Origin: Lewinellaceae bacterium
Lineage (GTDB): Bacteria > Bacteroidota > Bacteroidia > Chitinophagales > Saprospiraceae
Assembly: GCA_016711435.1 (NCBI GenBank)
Contig: JADJSY010000036.1
Location: 14,203 to 78,202, forward strand
Direction: 5' to 3'
Length of the DNA stretch: 64,000 nucleotides
In this document: piece after piece, positions 44,715 to 52,632 of the stretch
Numbering within the stretch: position 1 is the stretch's first letter
Layout of the letters: each line of letters opens with the position of its first letter
Notes under the pieces: generated by a model
Seen by the model: the letters and a program-made list of their open reading frames with translations, nothing else
Database searches by the model: none
Told to the model about the DNA's origin: nothing
Made by a program: the position numbers and the translations under genes

Positions 44715-46354
44715 TTAATACTGTCTGCGCCTCTTGCATTCAGGCAAGCAGCGGCCGTCAGCCCGCCCTTCCGGGCCGCAAAAACGCCGTACCGCAAATC
44801 GTGGATACCATCTTTGCTGTGCGCATCGGGGTTGATACTAATCATGATACCCCTGCGAACTGCTTCCTGAATCAGCGTCCAGTCCAGGTCGAGGCGGTAA
44901 GGATTGGCATTCAGTTCGATGGCCACCTTGTGTTTTGCGCAGGCGTCCATGATGACATCCCAATCCAGGGGATAACCTTCGCGACTTAATAGAAGCCGGC
45001 CCGTCGGGTGGCCGAGAATCGTCGTGAACGGGTTTTCGATGGCCCGCAACACCCGTTCGGTTGCTTTTTCTTTCGACATTTTCAGGTTGGTATGCACCGA
45101 AGCGATCACGAAATCAAATTTTTCCAGTATTTCCGGATCGTAATCCAAAGAACCGTCGTTCAGAATATCGCTTTCGATACCTTTTAAAATGCGGAACGGC
45201 GCCATTTCTGTATTCAGTTGGTCGATCTCTGCCATTTGCGCCAGTACCCGGTCCGGTTTCAGGCCGTTGGCATAAAAAGCCGCCTGGCTGTGGTCGGTGA
45301 TACCGATATAATCGTATCCCATCGAGCGGGTATACTCGCACATGTCGCGCAGGCTGTGCAAGCCGTCGCTCCAGGTGGTATGTACGTGCAGTACGCCCCG
45401 AATATCCTGTTCTTCAATGAGTTGCGGCAACTTTTGCTGTTTAGCCGGGTCAATGTATTGGCCGTCTTCGCGTAATTCCGGTGCTATAAAAGACATATCG
45501 GCGCGTTCAAAAACCTCGTATTCGCTGCGCAGATTTTTAAAAACCAGTCCGGGTGTAGCGGCTACAAACGCTTCCAGAAACGCCGGTGTTCCGGTGTGCT
45601 GGAACAATTTGGAGCCAAATTCCTCCGCCATGCAGCGGTGAATAATGACGGGTGTGTTGTTTTGCAGGCGGACGTCATACCGGAGGGTGCTTTCTGCTTT
45701 TTCGACTGTCAGTGCAACGCCGTCGAATGCTGCGCCCAACTCGCCGTTGTAGCCTACCAGTATTTCAATATGTTCGACCACCGGGCAGCGACGGCGCAAC
45801 TCCCCGACAGGCGCTACGAAAGCGCCGGGAAATTTTCCGGTGAGCCAGACGCACACAAAATCGGCCTCTTCTTCGGCCACATCGAGGTGGAGTTTGTCGC
45901 GACTTCTGAAAAAATATTCGAGTTTATGCCGCAGGTCTTCCTGGGTTTTTAGTCCAAAACCCTTGAATTCGACGAGGCGGTTTTCATTACAGGCATACCA
46001 CAATTCGCCGACCGTTTCCACCCCCATTTCTTTCCAGACCACCCGCACTTTTTTGGGACCGAATCCATTAACATCCAACATTTCCACAACGCCGGGAGGC
46101 GTCTGGCTGCGGTATTTCTCCAGGGTGGCCATTTTCCCGCCACCCACCAACTCGCGGATTTTACCGGCAATAGCAGGCCCCACACCTTTGATGTCCTTGA
46201 TTTCCGTATCCGACATATCGGCTAAAGGCCGATCAATTTTTCGAAGGTTCAGGTAAGCATTGCGATACGAGCGAATACGAAAATCGTCTTCCTCATGGAG
46301 TTCCATCAGGTTGGCTAATTCGTCGAAGGCGTAGGCAATTTGTTTGTTCGTCAT
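44708..46354 (-). CDS. polX: PolX-like protein: HhH + degenerate polymerase X + PHP phosphoesterase
   Basis: 548 residues. N-terminal helix-hairpin-helix motifs (IKDIKGVGPAIAGKIREL; LDVNGFGPKKVRVVWKEMG), a polymerase-beta-like region, then a PHP domain from about 315 (HVHTTWSDG, GITDHS, IESDIL, SVHT, GHPTGRLL, IELNANP, DAHS), all metal ligands apparently kept. At the nucleotidyl-transferase site, where PolX enzymes have DxD, this protein reads VVEHIEILV (about 191-199). DNA synthesis is therefore doubtful, while the PHP exonuclease/phosphoesterase is likely active. A role in DNA repair is inferred from the family. Confidence 0.9.
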   Translation of the reverse strand: MTNKQIAYAFDELANLMELHEEDDFRIRSYRNAYLNLRKIDRPLADMSDTEIKDIKGVGPAIAGKIRELVGGGKMATLEKYRSQTPPGVVEMLDVNGFGPKKVRVVWKEMGVETVGELWYACNENRLVEFKGFGLKTQEDLRHKLEYFFRSRDKLHLDVAEEEADFVCVWLTGKFPGAFVAPVGELRRRCPVVEHIEILVGYNGELGAAFDGVALTVEKAESTLRYDVRLQNNTPVIIHRCMAEEFGSKLFQHTGTPAFLEAFVAATPGLVFKNLRSEYEVFERADMSFIAPELREDGQYIDPAKQQKLPQLIEEQDIRGVLHVHTTWSDGLHSLRDMCEYTRSMGYDYIGITDHSQAAFYANGLKPDRVLAQMAEIDQLNTEMAPFRILKGIESDILNDGSLDYDPEILEKFDFVIASVHTNLKMSKEKATERVLRAIENPFTTILGHPTGRLLLSREGYPLDWDVIMDACAKHKVAIELNANPYRLDLDWTLIQEAVRRGIMISINPDAHSKDGIHDLRYGVFAARKGGLTAAACLNARGADSIKK

Positions 46355-46365
46355 TGTTAGCCGTC

Positions 46366-46490
46366 AGGGATGAGGGATGAGGGATGAGGATGTAGAAATA
46401 CAACTTGTTGATTATCAATTTCTTAAATAAAAACAATGCCAAAAAAGGTTGTGCCGCTCATTCATACCTAATCCCTCATACCTCATCCCT
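46366..46490. repeat. Inverted repeat (GGGATGA word) between polX and the UbiA-family gene
   Basis: AGGGATGAGGGATGAGGGATG (46366-46390) faces ATCCCTCATACCTCATCCCT (46471-46490), with a loop of about 80 nt containing ordinary AT-rich sequence. The right arm overlaps the last codons or stop area of the UbiA-like gene at 46489. Confidence 0.75.
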
Positions 46491-47361
46491 ATTTTAGGTA
46501 CAGCAGCCACGCAAAAGCCCCAATCCAGGCCAAAAGTACTAATTGCAAAAAAAGATCGCGCAGCAAAGCGCGGGTGGGCGACTCCGTTTTGTTAAACACC
46601 AGGGTCAACTGCAGGTATCGCAAAATACCCAGGATCACAAAAAAAGCGGTGAAATAAATCTGGCTGCTCCCCATGCGTTCTGTCACTTCCGGCGAAAAAC
46701 AGTACATCAGGTACGCCACAATCGCGACCGTGGAGCAAACGGTAATACCCACATCCAGAAAAGGCAGGTTATACCCTTCCAATGCCTTGCGGAAATTATT
46801 TTCTCCCATGGCAATGACATACTCGCCACGCCGTTTGGCCAAACCCAAAATGAGCGCCAGTAGAAACGTTAAAATAATAAGCCACTGCGATACCGCCACA
46901 CCGGTAACCGCGCCGCCGGCGAAGATACGCAACAGAAATCCCAATCCGATCAGCGATATGTCGATTATTGCGATGTGTTTGAGTGAAAACGAATAAAAAA
47001 GATTAATCACAAAGTATAAAAGACTGAAAATCAACATGGAAGCGCTCAAGTAAGCCGCCAAAGCCGTACTAAAAAATAGCAACAAAACAAGTATCGCTAT
47101 CGCCTGCCGGATACTGATCGCCCCGCTTGCGACAGGCCGCCTGTTTTTATCGGGATGGTTGCGGTCTTGCGTTGCATCCACCATATCGTTCAGTACGTAT
47201 ACCGCCGAAGCAATCAGGCAAAAAGCCACAAAACCCATCATCGCATTGTACAGCACGGAGGGTTCGTCCAGACGCGCTGCAAAAAAAGCGGGTATGAACA
47301 AAAACAGGTTTTTGACCCAGTGTTCGGGCCGCATGAGGACAAAAATCTGACGGGGAGACAT
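46489..47361 (-). CDS. UbiA-family prenyltransferase, decaprenyl-phosphate phosphoribosyltransferase-like
   Basis: 290 residues, about nine membrane segments. Signature RPEHWVKNLFLFIPAF (11-26) and the Asp-rich metal site LNDMVDATQDRNHPDKNRRP (57-76), which is the variant found in DPPR synthases (transfer of phosphoribose pyrophosphate to polyprenyl phosphate) rather than in quinone UbiA enzymes. Some Bacteroidota homologues may serve other polyprenyl-linked sugars, so the substrate is inferred. It is an inner-membrane protein. It stands between polX and the trans-sulfuration gene on the same strand (34-bp gap to the latter). Confidence 0.85.
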   Translation of the reverse strand: MSPRQIFVLMRPEHWVKNLFLFIPAFFAARLDEPSVLYNAMMGFVAFCLIASAVYVLNDMVDATQDRNHPDKNRRPVASGAISIRQAIAILVLLLFFSTALAAYLSASMLIFSLLYFVINLFYSFSLKHIAIIDISLIGLGFLLRIFAGGAVTGVAVSQWLIILTFLLALILGLAKRRGEYVIAMGENNFRKALEGYNLPFLDVGITVCSTVAIVAYLMYCFSPEVTERMGSSQIYFTAFFVILGILRYLQLTLVFNKTESPTRALLRDLFLQLVLLAWIGAFAWLLYLK

Positions 47362-47395
47362 GGAGCAAAGTTAGACGATCTGATTAAATGAAACA

Positions 47396-48559
47396 TCATA
47401 AAACTTCCATCGCCTGTTCCAAATCCTCCCAAAGCCACTCCGGGTCTTCCAGTCCGATGTAAAAGCGTACAAAACTCCAGGGCGTCGGCGGATGCGGCCT
47501 GCCTGGAATATTGTAAAAACCGACAGTCGGCGTGATGAGCGATTCATGCCCGCCCCAACTGACTGCCATGGCAAACCGGCGCAGGCGATGGATAAACGCT
47601 TCCATTTTTTCCATCGAATCCGTGTCAAACTGGACGGAGAACAAGCCGCCACAACCACGCATCTGCTTTTTGGCGAGGTCCAATTGTGGGAAACTGTGGT
47701 GAAAAGGGTACCAGATGCGCGTCACTTTCGGGTGGCCTTCCAATTTTGCAATAAGCGCCTGCGCGCCTGCGTCGCTGCGCTGTACGCGCAAGGGAAGCGT
47801 TCGCAAACCGCGAATTACTAACGCCGCATCGTGCGGACTCAGCACCGCACCGAGGGTCATCAACTCGGACTGAAATATTTTCTGCACCATTTCCTGCGAT
47901 CCGCACAACACGCCCACCACCACGTCCGAATGGCCATTGAGGTATTTGGTGCCCGAATGCAACACGATGTCGATGCCGAATGCCGCCGGATTCTGATAAA
48001 TCGGGGAACTATAAGAATTGTCGATGATCGTAACGATGTTGTTTGCTTTGGCCAGTTCGGCGCAGGCGGCCAGGTCCTGGCATTCGTAGGTCATCGTATT
48101 GGGACTTTCCAGATACAGTACCCGCGTGTTGGGCCGTATGGCCGCCCGGATCGTTGCGATATCCGTGCCATCCACAAAAGTATGCTCCACGCCAAAACGT
48201 TTCAGAAACTTGCGCAACAGCGCCGATGTCCAGGAATACGGCATTTGCTGGCAGACAATATGGTCGCCCGCCTGCACATTGCCGATCACAGCGGCTGCGA
48301 TGGCGGCAGCGCCGCTGGAAAAAACCAGCGCATCTTCCGTTCCTTCCAGGGCGGCGAGTTTTTTGCGCAAGATTTCCACAGTCGGGTTATTGCCCCGCGT
48401 GTACACATGGTGATGCAATTCATCGGCAAAGGATGACCTGAAACTATCCAGATCGGGAAAAGCAAAATTGCTGCTCTGGATGACCGGCGGAGCGATGGCA
48501 TTAAAATATTGTTCGCGCTCTTCGCCGAGGTGGTTGAGTATGTGGCTGAGTGTGTTCAT
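47396..48559 (-). CDS. PLP-dependent trans-sulfuration enzyme (cystathionine gamma-synthase/lyase type)
   Basis: 387 residues, standard length. Cofactor-binding Lys205 in VLHSGTKYLNGHSD, Asp180 in IIDNSYSSP, YTRGNNPT (53-60) that contributes phosphate binding across the dimer, and FSSGAAAIAAA (80-90). Family members make or break cystathionine, or release methanethiol or H2S. The specific reaction cannot be told from sequence by eye. No met or cys gene is adjacent. It is transcribed divergently from the glycosyltransferase, with a -7-like box near 48703-48711 (TACCTTCG on the minus strand). Confidence 0.9.
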   Translation of the reverse strand: MNTLSHILNHLGEEREQYFNAIAPPVIQSSNFAFPDLDSFRSSFADELHHHVYTRGNNPTVEILRKKLAALEGTEDALVFSSGAAAIAAAVIGNVQAGDHIVCQQMPYSWTSALLRKFLKRFGVEHTFVDGTDIATIRAAIRPNTRVLYLESPNTMTYECQDLAACAELAKANNIVTIIDNSYSSPIYQNPAAFGIDIVLHSGTKYLNGHSDVVVGVLCGSQEMVQKIFQSELMTLGAVLSPHDAALVIRGLRTLPLRVQRSDAGAQALIAKLEGHPKVTRIWYPFHHSFPQLDLAKKQMRGCGGLFSVQFDTDSMEKMEAFIHRLRRFAMAVSWGGHESLITPTVGFYNIPGRPHPPTPWSFVRFYIGLEDPEWLWEDLEQAMEVL

Positions 48560-48560
48560 G

Positions 48561-48694
48561 TCTGTTATCAGTTATCAGTTATTAGTTATCAGTTATCTGT
48601 TTTCAGGCCGGAATCGGAAAAAAGGCATCTGTCATTTCCCCATGTCGAACCGGATAACAGATAACAGATAACTAATAACCGATAACCAATAACT
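48561..48694. repeat. Inverted repeat (TTATCAG word) in a divergent gap
   Basis: Left arm 48561-48613 (TCTGTTATCAGTTATCAG..., ending TTCAGGCCGG), right arm 48650-48694 (CCGGATAACAGATAACAG...). It begins 2 bp from the start codon of the trans-sulfuration gene, so it would lie in that gene's 5' leader. It cannot be a terminator for either flanking gene, as both are transcribed outward. Confidence 0.85.
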
Positions 48695-48737
48695 AAACCG
48701 CGAAGGTAACAAACCATCCAATTTCCCGCGCCGACTG

Positions 48738-48746
48738 CTACCTTTA
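48738..48746 (+). promoter_or_regulatory. -7-like box for the glycosyltransferase
   Basis: TACCTTTACG differs from TAnnTTTG at the last position and lies about 20 bp before the ATG at 48765. A mirror box (TACCTTCG, minus strand, about 48703-48711) points to the trans-sulfuration gene, giving a compact divergent promoter pair. Confidence 0.35.
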
Positions 48747-48764
48747 CGCATTCAATTTCCAAAG

Positions 48765-49139
48765 GTGTCCAATTCTGTAAAAAAAATAGTGCTGGTTTCC
48801 CCTGCGCACCCCTTGCGGGGCGGGATATCGGCTTCTTCCGAACGATTGGCGCAGGCGCTGCTGGAGATGGGTCACGAGGTGCTCATTTATTCCTTTTCCC
48901 TGCAATATCCCGCCTTTTTGTTTCCGGGAAAAACACAATTCACTGACGATCCGGCGCCGGCAGATTTGCTCATTAAAACCCGTCTGAATGCGGTCAACCC
49001 GCTGAACTGGCTGTTGGTTGGAAGAAGTATTGCGCTGGAAAAACCCGATCAGATTGTGGTTCGTTTCTGGTTGCCTTTTATGGGGCCATGTCTGGGATCG
49101 GTGCTGCGGATTGCGCGATTTTTTCAGGCAATACATTGA
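48765..49139 (+). CDS. Group 1 glycosyltransferase, N-terminal part (frameshifted)
   Basis: Begins MSNSVKKIVLVSPAHPLRGG, the GT-B N-terminal beta-alpha start with a glycine-rich loop (HPLRGGISASSERLAQALLE). It continues to WLPFMGPCLGSVLRIARFF, then ends QAIH. Dropping or adding a base in the T6 run at about 49119-49124 joins it to the next frame (FFSGNTLKITGLVDNIIPHE). Cytoplasmic or membrane-associated sugar transferase by family; donor and acceptor unknown. Confidence 0.85.
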   Translation: MSNSVKKIVLVSPAHPLRGGISASSERLAQALLEMGHEVLIYSFSLQYPAFLFPGKTQFTDDPAPADLLIKTRLNAVNPLNWLLVGRSIALEKPDQIVVRFWLPFMGPCLGSVLRIARFFQAIH

Positions 49140-49900
49140 AAATCACGGGGTTAGTCGACAACATCATTCCCCATGAAAAACGATTTGGCGACCGGATGTT
49201 TGCCCGTTATTTTGTAGGCGCCTGCGATGATTTTGTAGTAATGTCACATTCCGTCGGGGAAGATATCGGCCTGTTCAACCGTTCCAAACCCGTGCGTTTT
49301 GCGCCGCATCCTGTTTATGACAACTACGGTTCCTCTATGAAAAAAACGGATGCCCGCCAACAACTGAACATACCGGCGGATGTGAAACTGGCGCTTTTTT
49401 TCGGTTTTATCCGCAAATACAAAGGGCTGGATTTACTGCTGGAAGCTATGGCGAAATCGCCGGACATCCATGTTTTGATTGCCGGCGAGTGTTATGAAGA
49501 CTGGAATTTTTACCAGAAAATAATTGATAAACACCGGCTGGCAAACCGGCTGCACCTGCATGTCGATTTTATTCCTGCTGAACAGGTGCGGGTATTTTTC
49601 TCTGCTGCCGATCTGGTCGTACAACCCTATCGCTCGGCTACACAAAGTGGCATTTCTCAAATTGCCTACCACTTCGAGCAGCCTATGGTGGTCACACGGG
49701 TAGGCGGACTCCCGGAGATTGTCACCGATGGCGTATCGGGTTATGTGGTCGAACCGGAGCCGAACGCTATCGCCGCTGCCATGAACGACTTTTTTGCCAA
49801 TCACAGAGATGTAACTTTCCAGGAAGGTGTTCGTTCGGAAAAGCAGCGTTTTTCCTGGGAATATCTGGGCAATCAGTTGCTCGATAATGCTGCTGAGTGA
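49088..49900 (+). CDS. Group 1 glycosyltransferase, C-terminal part (frameshifted)
   Basis: 270 codons; the real continuation starts near ITGLVDNIIPHEKRFGDRMF. The GT4 C-terminal domain is clear: LALFFGFIRKYKGLDLLLEA, HVLIAGECYED, then the nucleotide-sugar site PYRSATQSGISQIAYHFEQP and VVTRVGGLPEIVTDGVSGYVV. Full restored length is about 380 residues. No polysaccharide cluster surrounds it, so its product is unknown. Confidence 0.88.
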   Translation: MSGIGAADCAIFSGNTLKITGLVDNIIPHEKRFGDRMFARYFVGACDDFVVMSHSVGEDIGLFNRSKPVRFAPHPVYDNYGSSMKKTDARQQLNIPADVKLALFFGFIRKYKGLDLLLEAMAKSPDIHVLIAGECYEDWNFYQKIIDKHRLANRLHLHVDFIPAEQVRVFFSAADLVVQPYRSATQSGISQIAYHFEQPMVVTRVGGLPEIVTDGVSGYVVEPEPNAIAAAMNDFFANHRDVTFQEGVRSEKQRFSWEYLGNQLLDNAAE

Positions 49901-49966
49901 CGATCAGGCCACCCATCCCCTAAATTTCACAGCAAACCCAATCCAATTTCACCCCGACTTCGCACT

Positions 49967-50187
49967 GAAGACTTCGCACTTTCTACAGCGTACTCTACGG
50001 ACTTCGCACTTCGCACTGAAGACTTCGCACTTTCTACAGCGTACTCTACGGACTTCGCACTTCGTACTGAAGACTTCGCACTTGCTCTGGCGCACTCTAC
50101 GGACTTCGCACTTCGCACTGAAGACTTCGCACTTTCTACGGCGTACTCTACGGACTTCGCACTTCGCACTGAAGACTTCGCACTTAT
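49967..50187. repeat. 51-bp tandem repeat, four copies plus a partial
   Basis: Unit GAAGACTTCGCACTTTCTAC + AGCGTACTCTACGGACTTCG + CACTTCGCACT (51 bp), starting at 49967, 50018, 50069, 50120 and a partial at 50171, with few substitutions. Because 51 is a multiple of three, both strands show repeating frames (49827-50453 plus, 49927-50304 minus), but these have no gene-like context. The array ends 6 bp before the prfC -7 box. Confidence 0.9.
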
Positions 50188-50192
50188 ATCAG

Positions 50193-50200
50193 TACCTTTG
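50193..50200 (+). promoter_or_regulatory. Bacteroidota -7 box of prfC
   Basis: TACCTTTGCGCCC contains an exact TAnnTTTG followed by C, 110 bp before the prfC ATG. The 51-bp tandem array occupies the place of the -33 element, so regulation by copy number or by a bound factor is conceivable but unproven. Confidence 0.5.
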
Positions 50201-50310
50201 CGCCCGTTTTGCGCCTTCAACTTACACAAATTGCCAAAGCCACGCGGTATCTGAATGGTTGAGCAAGTACAACTCAACAAACTCAACCGCTCAACAATCA
50301 ACAAAAAAGA

Positions 50311-51894
50311 ATGTCCAATTATATTTCCGAATTACACCGTCGCCGCACGTTTGCTATTGTTGCACACCCCGATGCGGGCAAAACGACCCTGACCGAAAAA
50401 CTCCTGCTTTTCGGCGGCGCCATCCAAACCGCCGGCGCGGTGAAAAGCAATAAAATCAAGAAAAGTACTGTTTCCGACTTCATGGAAATCGAGCGCCAGC
50501 GCGGTATCTCGGTCAGTACCTCCGTCATGGGTTTTGAATACAGAAACCTGCAAATCAATATTTTAGATACGCCCGGTCACGAAGATTTTGCAGAAGATAC
50601 CTACCGGACACTCACGGCGGTCGACTCGGCTATCGTAGTGGTAGACGTGGCCAACGGCGTGGAAAAACAAACCGAAAAACTCACCAAAGTTTGCCGGATG
50701 CGCGCCACGCCGATCATCTTTTTTGTCAATAAAATGGACCGCGAGGGCAAAGATGCCTTTGACCTGCTGGATGAAATCGAACAAAAATTAGACGTAAAAG
50801 TGCGCCCGCTTTCGTGGCCCATCGGCATGGGACAGCGTTTTAAAGGCGTGTACAACCTGTACGAAAAAAAACTCGTGTTGTTCAACCCGCACAGCAAGCA
50901 GGAAGACGAAGACATCATCATTTTTGAAGACCTGGCCAGTCCCGACCTGGAAAAACACATCGGTGAAAGCGCTGCCCGCGAACTGCGCAGCGAGGTGGAA
51001 GTGGTGGAAACCGTGTACCCGGAATTCAAAAAAGAAGACTACCTGTCCGGCAAAATCTGCCCCATTTTCTTCGGCTCTGCCGTCAACAACTTCGGCGTGA
51101 AAGAGATGCTGGACTGTTTTGTGGAAATTGCCCCAACGCCGCTGCCGCGACATACAGAAGAGCGCCTGGTGCACCCGGAAGAGGAAAAATTCAGCGGTTT
51201 TGTGTTCAAAATATTCGCAAACATGGATCCGCGGCACCGCGACCGTATCGCGTTTTTGCGCATTTGTTCGGGCAAATTCGAGCGCAACAAGAACTACCGG
51301 CACATGCGACTGGGCCGCGACATGAAATTTCCCAACCCTACCATGTTCATGGCCTCCAAAAAGACCCTGCTGGAAGAAGCGTATCCGGGCGATGTGGTCG
51401 GCCTGTACGATTCCGGCAACTTTAAAATAGGCGATACCCTCACGGAAGGAGAAACGCTTCATTTTAAAGGCATTCCGGCCTTCTCGCCCGAGCAATTCCG
51501 GTATGTGGAGAATGCCGACCCGATGAAACAAAAACAATTTGCCAAAGGACTCGACCAACTGACGGACGAAGGTGTAGCGCAAATGTTTACCCGCCAGAGC
51601 GACGGCAGGCGTATTATCGGTACGGTGGGCCAGCTGCAATTTGAGGTGATCCAACACCGCCTGGAAAGCGAGTACGGCTCCAAATGCCGCTACGAGCCTG
51701 TCAACCTGAACAAAGCCTGCTGGGTGACTTCCGACGACCCGAAAGCGATGGCGGAGTTTCTGGATCGCCGCAAACGCGACATTGCGAAAGACAGCGATGG
51801 CAATACGGTTTTTTTAGCCGAAACGGCCTGGGTGCTGCAAACGGCGCAGGAGAATTTCCCGAAAATTCAGTTTCACTTTACTTCGGAGATGTAA
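50311..51894 (+). CDS. prfC: Peptide chain release factor 3
   Basis: 527 residues, normal for RF3. The GTPase motifs are intact: G1 AHPDAGKTTLTEK (about 18-30), G2/switch I ERQRGISVSTSVM, G3 DTPGHEDF (about 89-96), G4 NKMDREG, plus the RF3 C-terminal domain with VGQLQFEVIQHRLESEYG. It recycles RF1/RF2 from the ribosome after termination. It starts MSNYISELHRRRTFAIVAHP. It is distinguished from EF-G by length and by the GVYNLYEKKLVLFNPH insert. It converges on the small membrane gene at 51987. Confidence 0.96.
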   Translation: MSNYISELHRRRTFAIVAHPDAGKTTLTEKLLLFGGAIQTAGAVKSNKIKKSTVSDFMEIERQRGISVSTSVMGFEYRNLQINILDTPGHEDFAEDTYRTLTAVDSAIVVVDVANGVEKQTEKLTKVCRMRATPIIFFVNKMDREGKDAFDLLDEIEQKLDVKVRPLSWPIGMGQRFKGVYNLYEKKLVLFNPHSKQEDEDIIIFEDLASPDLEKHIGESAARELRSEVEVVETVYPEFKKEDYLSGKICPIFFGSAVNNFGVKEMLDCFVEIAPTPLPRHTEERLVHPEEEKFSGFVFKIFANMDPRHRDRIAFLRICSGKFERNKNYRHMRLGRDMKFPNPTMFMASKKTLLEEAYPGDVVGLYDSGNFKIGDTLTEGETLHFKGIPAFSPEQFRYVENADPMKQKQFAKGLDQLTDEGVAQMFTRQSDGRRIIGTVGQLQFEVIQHRLESEYGSKCRYEPVNLNKACWVTSDDPKAMAEFLDRRKRDIAKDSDGNTVFLAETAWVLQTAQENFPKIQFHFTSEM

Positions 51895-51899
51895 CGTAA

Positions 51900-51994
51900 T
51901 GAGGTGTCATCTGCGAGGTACGAGCAGGTGACATCTCATTACGTTAACTCCGCACTGAGATAACACCTGCTCGTACCTCGCAGATGTCACCTCA
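51900..51994. repeat. Inverted repeat, 39-bp arms, overlapping a stop codon
   Basis: Arm 51900-51938 (TGAGGTGTCATCTGCGAGGT + ACGAGCAGGTGACATCTCA) and arm 51956-51994 match with two or three differences around a 17-nt loop. It starts 6 bp past the prfC stop, and its right arm overlaps the end of the convergent gene (51987). The core CTGCGAGG(T/C)ACGAG recurs at 31169-31192. Confidence 0.88.
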
Positions 51995-52346
51995 GTGCTT
52001 CCCCAAAAAACAAGTTGGCAAACACAATCACGGCCATCCAAAGGCAAACCAGACCGACCAACACCAGGCCGGGAGCAATCAAGATGTTTCGGGCCGTACT
52101 TTTGGGCAGGCGGAATACCTGAAAAATAAAAAAGTTTAACAACCACCAAACTACTGTCCAGCCATTATAATCACCCTCTTCTCCAATGGCCTGATATCCC
52201 AATTCAGCCATGCCCAGGTACCAGAGAAGAAGACAAGCGCTCCAGATCAGCAACATTTTTAAAAATGTAATCTTTTGATTTTGAATAGAATATGCTGCGA
52301 ACGGGGCAGCAATCCATAATAAGCCGAGTGTTACAAATGGATACAT
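51987..52346 (-). CDS. Small four-segment membrane protein, unknown
   Basis: 119 residues starting MYPFVTLGLLWIAAPFAAYS, with hydrophobic segments at about 1-20, 28-45, 63-80 and 88-113, and loops AELGYQAIGEEGDYNGWT and FRLPKSTARNIL. I do not recognise a family, and no charged active-site pattern stands out. It is probably an inner-membrane protein. Its last three codons lie within the inverted repeat it shares with prfC. It is transcribed alone, away from the kinase gene at 52633. Confidence 0.7.
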   Translation of the reverse strand: MYPFVTLGLLWIAAPFAAYSIQNQKITFLKMLLIWSACLLLWYLGMAELGYQAIGEEGDYNGWTVVWWLLNFFIFQVFRLPKSTARNILIAPGLVLVGLVCLWMAVIVFANLFFGEALR

Positions 52347-52519
52347 AGGTCGTTTTATATTTTTACAGAACGGCAGTTAAATCACATCTGCTGCCTGCTG
52401 TTTGCAATATCCCGGAACAGGCCCTTTAAAATATTTAATTGCATCATTACATGTGAATGCACGCGCTATATGCGGAAAAATCTATTTTTGCGCCATTCGT
52501 GTACTTTTTACAAATAGTA

Positions 52520-52632
<113 letters not shown>

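Noticed and set aside
49967..50187. CRISPR array
   Set aside because: Units are contiguous with no unique spacers; no cas gene is in the window.
49827..50453. Plus-strand frame with 17-residue repeats (KTSHFLQRTLRTSHFAL)
   Set aside because: Translation of the 51-bp tandem array continuing out of frame into prfC; repeats are open in other frames too because 51 is a multiple of three.
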